From Paenibacillus rhizovicinus (GTDB lineage Bacteria; Bacillota; Bacilli; Paenibacillales; Paenibacillaceae): 64,000 nt of DNA. Within the stretch, counting starts at the first letter, position 1, and each line of letters begins with the position of its first letter. Made by a program: the position numbers and the translations under genes. Shown here in pieces: positions 60,464 through 64,000 of this stretch. The stretch covers positions 730,001 to 794,000 of the forward strand of contig NZ_CP048286.1 in the NCBI RefSeq assembly GCF_010365285.1, in the 5' to 3' direction. The notes under the pieces are model-generated. The model made no database searches and had not been told where the DNA came from. It was given only the letters and a program-made list of their open reading frames with translations.

Positions 60464-61242
60464 TCCGTTTCCGTCAACCGGATTTTTTGAATTCGCTTTG
60501 CTTTGCCCGTCGCTTCGTCGATCTCGACTGAAACGCCGTGCAGATGCCAGTTGCCTTCGTCGACTACGAATCGAACCGGCAGCTGAGTGAGAAATTTATG
60601 AAGGACCGCGTTTCGTTCCATGCCCAGGACGCCTTCCATGGATCCGACCATCCCGACATCCGTGATATACGCTGTTCCGTTCGGAAGAATGCGATCGTCG
60701 TTCGTTTGCACATGCGTGTGCGTGCCGACCACGACCGATGCCTTCCCGTCCAAATGCCAGCCCATGGCAATCTTCTCCGAGGTCGCTTCCGCATGGAAAT
60801 CAACGAAGATGTTCTTCGTCTTCTGCCGAAGCTGTTCGATCAATTCGTCGGCTTTCCGGAACGGACAATCGATCGGCGGCAGGAACGTACGGCCCTGCAG
60901 ATTAATGATCGCGAGTTCCTTGCCGTTGGCTTTCACGATCATCGCGCCTTGTCCCGGCGCTTCCGGCGCAAAATTGGCCGGGCGCACGATACGAGGCTGG
61001 TCGTCCAGCCACTCGAAGATGTCCTTGTTATCCCACGTATGATTTCCCATCGTAATCCCGTGAACGCCAGCATCCAGCAGTTCTTTGACGATCGCTGCCG
61101 TAATGCCTCTTCCCGCAGCCGCATTCTCGCCGTTCGCGATGATGATATGCGGGTTATACTTCGTCTTCAGTGAAGGCAGGACCTTCTTGACCGCAGCGCG
61201 GCCTATGTTGCCGACGATATCGCCGATGAATAATACGTTCAT
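60448..61242 (-). CDS. ymdB: YmdB metallophosphoesterase (2',3'-cAMP phosphodiesterase)
   Basis: This 264-residue calcineurin-like phosphoesterase has GDIVGNIGR, IIIANGENAAAGRGI, GNHTWDN and VVVGTHTHVQTND with the metal ligands of the YmdB/TIGR00282 family. In B. subtilis YmdB cleaves 2',3'-cAMP and influences biofilm and motility choice. It follows rny in the same order as B. subtilis. Its last codons are part of the terminator. Confidence 0.95.
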   Translation of the reverse strand: MNVLFIGDIVGNIGRAAVKKVLPSLKTKYNPHIIIANGENAAAGRGITAAIVKELLDAGVHGITMGNHTWDNKDIFEWLDDQPRIVRPANFAPEAPGQGAMIVKANGKELAIINLQGRTFLPPIDCPFRKADELIEQLRQKTKNIFVDFHAEATSEKIAMGWHLDGKASVVVGTHTHVQTNDDRILPNGTAYITDVGMVGSMEGVLGMERNAVLHKFLTQLPVRFVVDEGNWHLHGVSVEIDEATGKAKRIQKIRLTETEWLLM

Positions 61243-61269
61243 TTGATTCCTAACCTCTCTGTTTAGACC

Positions 61270-61300
61270 AGAAAAGTGGCTGACAGGCAGCCACTTTTCT
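61270..61300 (-). terminator. Intrinsic terminator between rny and ymdB
   Basis: A 13-bp stem AGAAAAGTGGCTG/CAGCCACTTTTCT on the minus strand carries its own U-rich arm. It lies 18 bases after rny, so ymdB may be expressed partly independently or by read-through. Confidence 0.7.
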
Positions 61301-61317
61301 CGTTTTTGCTTATGCGA

Positions 61318-62859
61318 TTATTTGGCATATTCGACGGCGCGCGTTTCGCGAATAACCGTAACTTTGATATGACCCGGATAATCGAGTTCACTCTCGATTT
61401 TCTTCGTAATGTCACGCGCTAAGCGGAATGCTTCCGTATCGTCGATTTTGTCCGGCTGCACCATGACGCGAACTTCGCGGCCGGCTTGAATGGCGTACGA
61501 CTTCTCGACGCCTTCGAACGATTCCGAAATCCCTTCCAGCTTCTCCAGACGCTTGATATACGTTTCGAGCGTTTCTCTTCTTGCTCCTGGACGTGCAGCC
61601 GATAATGCGTCTGCCGCGCCAACGAGCATGGCGATGACCGAAGTTGCTTCACAGTCGCCATGATGCGAAGCGATACTGTTGATGACAACCGGATGCTCTT
61701 TGTATTTCTTCGCCAATTCGACGCCGATCTCGACGTGCGAACCTTCAACCTCGTGGTCAAGCGCTTTGCCGATATCGTGCAGCAAACCGGCTCTTCTAGC
61801 CAGCGTGATGTCTTCTCCCAGCTCTGCAGCCATCAGACCGGTCAAATACGCGACTTCCATGGAATGCTTCAGAACGTTCTGACCATAGCTCGTACGGTAT
61901 TTCAAGCGGCCCAAAATTTTGATCAGATCTGGGTGCAGACCATGAACGCCAACTTCATACGTCGCCTGCTCTCCGTATTCACGGATGCGCTCGTCCACTT
62001 CCTTACGCGACTTCTCGACCATTTCCTCGATGCGCGCAGGATGGATACGTCCATCTGCAACGAGCTTCTCGAGGGATGTGCGAGCGATTTCGCGGCGGAT
62101 AGGATCGAAACCGGACAAGATGACCGCTTCCGGTGTATCGTCGATGATGAGATCGATACCGGTCAACGTCTCCAGTGCACGGATGTTGCGGCCTTCGCGG
62201 CCGATGATGCGACCCTTCATTTCTTCATTCGGCAGGGCAACGACCGAAACCGTCGTCTCTGCCACGTGATCAGCTGCGCAGCGCTGAATGGCTAGCGAGA
62301 TAATATCACGAGCTTTCTTATCCGCTTCTTCCTTCGCCTGTTGCTCGATCTCTTTGATCATTTGAGCCGTTTCATGACGAACCTCTTGTTCAACGTTAGT
62401 AAGGATAACTTGCTTCGCATCCTCCATCGTCAAGTTCGAAATTCGCTCCAACTCATGAAGCTGCTGCTTGTAAAGTGAATCGATCTGCTCTTGCGTTTCC
62501 TCGATCCGCTTCTCTTTGTTGGCTACTTGTTCTTCTTTGCGTTCCAGCGCTTCTATTTTTTTATCCAACGACTCTTCTTTCTGAATAAGTCGTCTTTCAA
62601 GACGCTGTACCTCATTGCGACGTTCGCGAATATCTCTCTCAGCCTCGGTACGGAGCTTGTGGACTTCATCTTTCGCTTCGAGAACCGTTTCTTTCTTTAG
62701 CGCCTCCGCGTCTTTTCTCGCATTTTCTACGATCTGACTAGCGGCTTGCTCGGCACTTGAAATTTTGGCCTCGGCGATCGATTTTCGAATAAAATAACCG
62801 ACACCAAAGAAAATTGCACCAACAACGAGAGCGATCAGGATAGTTGCCCAGATTGGCAT
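61318..62859 (-). CDS. rny: Ribonuclease Y
   Basis: This 513-residue membrane-anchored endoribonuclease starts mRNA decay. One N-terminal membrane helix ([24 protein letters not shown]) is followed by a long coiled coil (about 25-195), a KH domain ([24 protein letters not shown], about 212-235) and an HD domain with [26 protein letters not shown]. Its length equals the family. The partner proteins RicA (53028) and YmdB are in the same neighbourhood. Confidence 0.97.
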   Translation of the reverse strand: MPIWATILIALVVGAIFFGVGYFIRKSIAEAKISSAEQAASQIVENARKDAEALKKETVLEAKDEVHKLRTEAERDIRERRNEVQRLERRLIQKEESLDKKIEALERKEEQVANKEKRIEETQEQIDSLYKQQLHELERISNLTMEDAKQVILTNVEQEVRHETAQMIKEIEQQAKEEADKKARDIISLAIQRCAADHVAETTVSVVALPNEEMKGRIIGREGRNIRALETLTGIDLIIDDTPEAVILSGFDPIRREIARTSLEKLVADGRIHPARIEEMVEKSRKEVDERIREYGEQATYEVGVHGLHPDLIKILGRLKYRTSYGQNVLKHSMEVAYLTGLMAAELGEDITLARRAGLLHDIGKALDHEVEGSHVEIGVELAKKYKEHPVVINSIASHHGDCEATSVIAMLVGAADALSAARPGARRETLETYIKRLEKLEGISESFEGVEKSYAIQAGREVRVMVQPDKIDDTEAFRLARDITKKIESELDYPGHIKVTVIRETRAVEYAK

Positions 62860-63032
62860 TATCTCACCTCCTCGTTGTTCACCTAAGCAAACGCTTGGGA
62901 CAGTATTTGGTTTTCCAGCCGGTTTTTAACGTGCATGCTTAATTTGACGAAAATAATCGTTTTGAATCAATTTTTGGAAGGAAAATCGATTCTAGAAGAA
63001 AGAATACAAATTCATTTTATCTTTTGTGAAAA

Positions 63033-63707
63033 TCAATTGTCAAGCATGAGCCCATCTTCGTCTTCCAGCACTCCATCCGACGCCGCCTTGACCGCTTCTC
63101 TGACGGTCGATGAAGGAAAGCCACGGCGCAGCAAGAATACCGCCAGCTTCTGCTTTCGTTCGCGAATTTCCCCTTTAATGTAGGGCCATTTCTTCATCGC
63201 AGCTCTGATCGCAATCTCGGTCTCGGACTCCTCATTTAGCTTAGAAGCGGCTTCTTTCGCCGTATCTTTCTTGATTCCCCGCTGCTGCAGCTCCTGCTGC
63301 AGCAGGCGTCTTCCCTTCAACTGCGAACGCATCCGCTGCGCGGCATACTGCTCGGCGTATATGGAATCGTTGACAAGTCCTTCTTGTCGCAAACGCTCGA
63401 TTGCTTTCTGGGTTGAGTGCTCGTCCAGCTCTTTCCGGGCCAAATAGCGCATGATTTCTTTCTCTGTCCGCTGCCTCGCTCCCAGATGGGCAAGCGCCAA
63501 AATATAGGCGCGATGATGGCTATCTTCCAGCACGATTTGCTTCAGCTCTTCACCGTCGATTTCTCTTCCCTTGAGAAGCCTAAACTTGATTAGCAGGTCT
63601 TCATGCACACTCGTAAATGGATCCTGGGCATCATTGACATAGATATAATAGCGTTGTTTTTTCTTCGGATCTTGTTCCACGCTCGTAATCGTTAAGATGC
63701 TGCTCAC
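63033..63707 (-). CDS. recX: Regulatory protein RecX
   Basis: This 224-residue helical repeat protein limits RecA activity. Three RecX repeats are visible: ILALAHLGARQRTEKEIMRYLARKELDE, RLRQEGLVNDSIYAEQYAAQRMRSQLKGRRLLQQELQQRGI, and AVFLLRRGFPSSTVREAVK. The GTG start is poorly supported (AGAGAG directly before it), and alternative starts a few codons downstream are possible. It lies between recA and rny. Confidence 0.9.
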   Translation of the reverse strand: MSSILTITSVEQDPKKKQRYYIYVNDAQDPFTSVHEDLLIKFRLLKGREIDGEELKQIVLEDSHHRAYILALAHLGARQRTEKEIMRYLARKELDEHSTQKAIERLRQEGLVNDSIYAEQYAAQRMRSQLKGRRLLQQELQQRGIKKDTAKEAASKLNEESETEIAIRAAMKKWPYIKGEIRERKQKLAVFLLRRGFPSSTVREAVKAASDGVLEDEDGLMLDN

Positions 63708-63836
63708 CTCTCTTGCGCATATGAGACAACCACAATCGAGGCCTTCGAAGCTCAGCGACCGCGATTAATGGCAGGTTGTATCGTCAAAAGGAAAGATGCT
63801 TCACTGTTAATACGTAAATGAAACTTTCCTGTTTGT

Positions 63837-63868
63837 AAAAAAGAAAAGCACCTGTCACAGGTGCTTCT
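63837..63868 (-). terminator. Intrinsic terminator after recA
   Basis: AGCACCTGT pairs with ACAGGTGCT in a tight hairpin followed by TTTTCTTTTTTT on the minus strand. It lies about 30 bases beyond the recA stop. Confidence 0.9.
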
Positions 63869-63897
63869 CTGCTTATCCGATTCACTGCAATGATTGC

Positions 63898-64000
63898 TTA
63901 TTCGAGATCCAGATCCAGCTCGTCCTCGGTTCCCTCGTCTTCACTGAATGCAGCGTCAGTCGCCGTTGCTGAGGCTACGTTGCTGGCATCGCGAATTTGC
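63898..64000 (-). CDS. recA: 3' end of recA, cut by the window edge
   Basis: Only the last 34 codons are visible: an acidic tail rich in Asp, Glu, Ala and Thr that ends DLDLE and a TAA stop. RecA carries such a tail, and recX lies next to it. The catalytic domain is outside the window, so the identity rests on the tail and the recX-rny neighbourhood. Confidence 0.8.
   Translation of the reverse strand, partial: QIRDASNVASATATDAAFSEDEGTEDELDLDLE

Noticed and set aside
1..64000. CRISPR arrays, tRNA or rRNA genes, insertion sequences, prophage or integron structures
   Set aside because: I looked for regularly spaced repeats, cloverleaf ends, transposase or integrase motifs and found none. The tandem repeats found are too short or too few to be CRISPR.

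Overview
The window is high-GC Firmicutes DNA. It most likely comes from a spore-forming member of the Paenibacillaceae (Paenibacillus or Cohnella). This is inferred from the spoVS gene with a SigH-type promoter, the recA-recX-rny-ymdB-spoVS ... miaB-ricA core order seen across the Bacilli, a T-box leader, a YesM/YesN two-component system next to an Lpl-type sugar ABC transporter, HelD helicases and GGAGG-type Shine-Dalgarno sequences. All but two well-supported genes lie on the minus strand, so most transcription units read right to left. The exceptions are the threonine synthase at 17150 and the MFS transporter at 51700.

Layout in ascending coordinates. 1-6.2 kb: carbohydrate ABC permease, lipoprotein solute-binding protein and YesN/YesM regulators; the second permease starts just at the window edge. 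6.4-12.4 kb: small housekeeping and accessory genes (three GNAT acetyltransferases, GrpB family, Nudix hydrolase, TVP38 membrane protein, HhH and DUF2164 proteins). 12.4-18.4 kb: a HelD-type helicase, an azoreductase, and a LysR regulator divergent from a threonine synthase. 18.5-21.7 kb: an OmpR/histidine-kinase pair, whose kinase has an unusual pentapeptide-repeat N-terminus, and a short-chain dehydrogenase. 21.8-24 kb: methionyl-tRNA synthetase under a T-box whose specifier reads AUG, followed by three tandem 70-bp hairpin repeats in the leader. 24-29 kb: a kinase-like phosphotransferase, DUF2809 and DUF3900 proteins and a second HelD. 29.1-32.3 kb: a tryptophan-synthase-like trpB-trpA pair headed by a SorC-type regulator. 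32.4-35.5 kb: DUF1294 protein and HrpB helicase.

35.7-46.5 kb is one cobalamin regulon reading leftwards: promoter, cobalamin riboswitch, a short upstream ORF overlapping a terminator, then btuF-btuC-btuD-cobT-cobU-cbiB-cobS-cobD-cobQ-cbiZ and a terminator. It combines corrinoid uptake (BtuFCD), cobinamide salvage (CbiZ) and the lower part of adenosylcobalamin assembly; no corrin-ring genes are present here. 46.7-53 kb: copper-type P-ATPase, rhodanese, a YbjQ-like gene with a damaged 5' end, DUF4184 membrane protein, signal peptidase I and an MFS transporter. 53-64 kb is the conserved core: ricA, miaB, pduL, korB, korA, dipeptidase, spoVS, ymdB, rny, recX and the 3' end of recA.

The observation I rate highest is in the cobalamin leader (46076-46230). 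A hairpin at the end of the aptamer can hide the Shine-Dalgarno of a 32-codon ORF, and the stop codon of that ORF falls inside the intrinsic terminator hairpin. This layout would let translation of the leader ORF control transcription of the whole operon. It is read from sequence only and untested.
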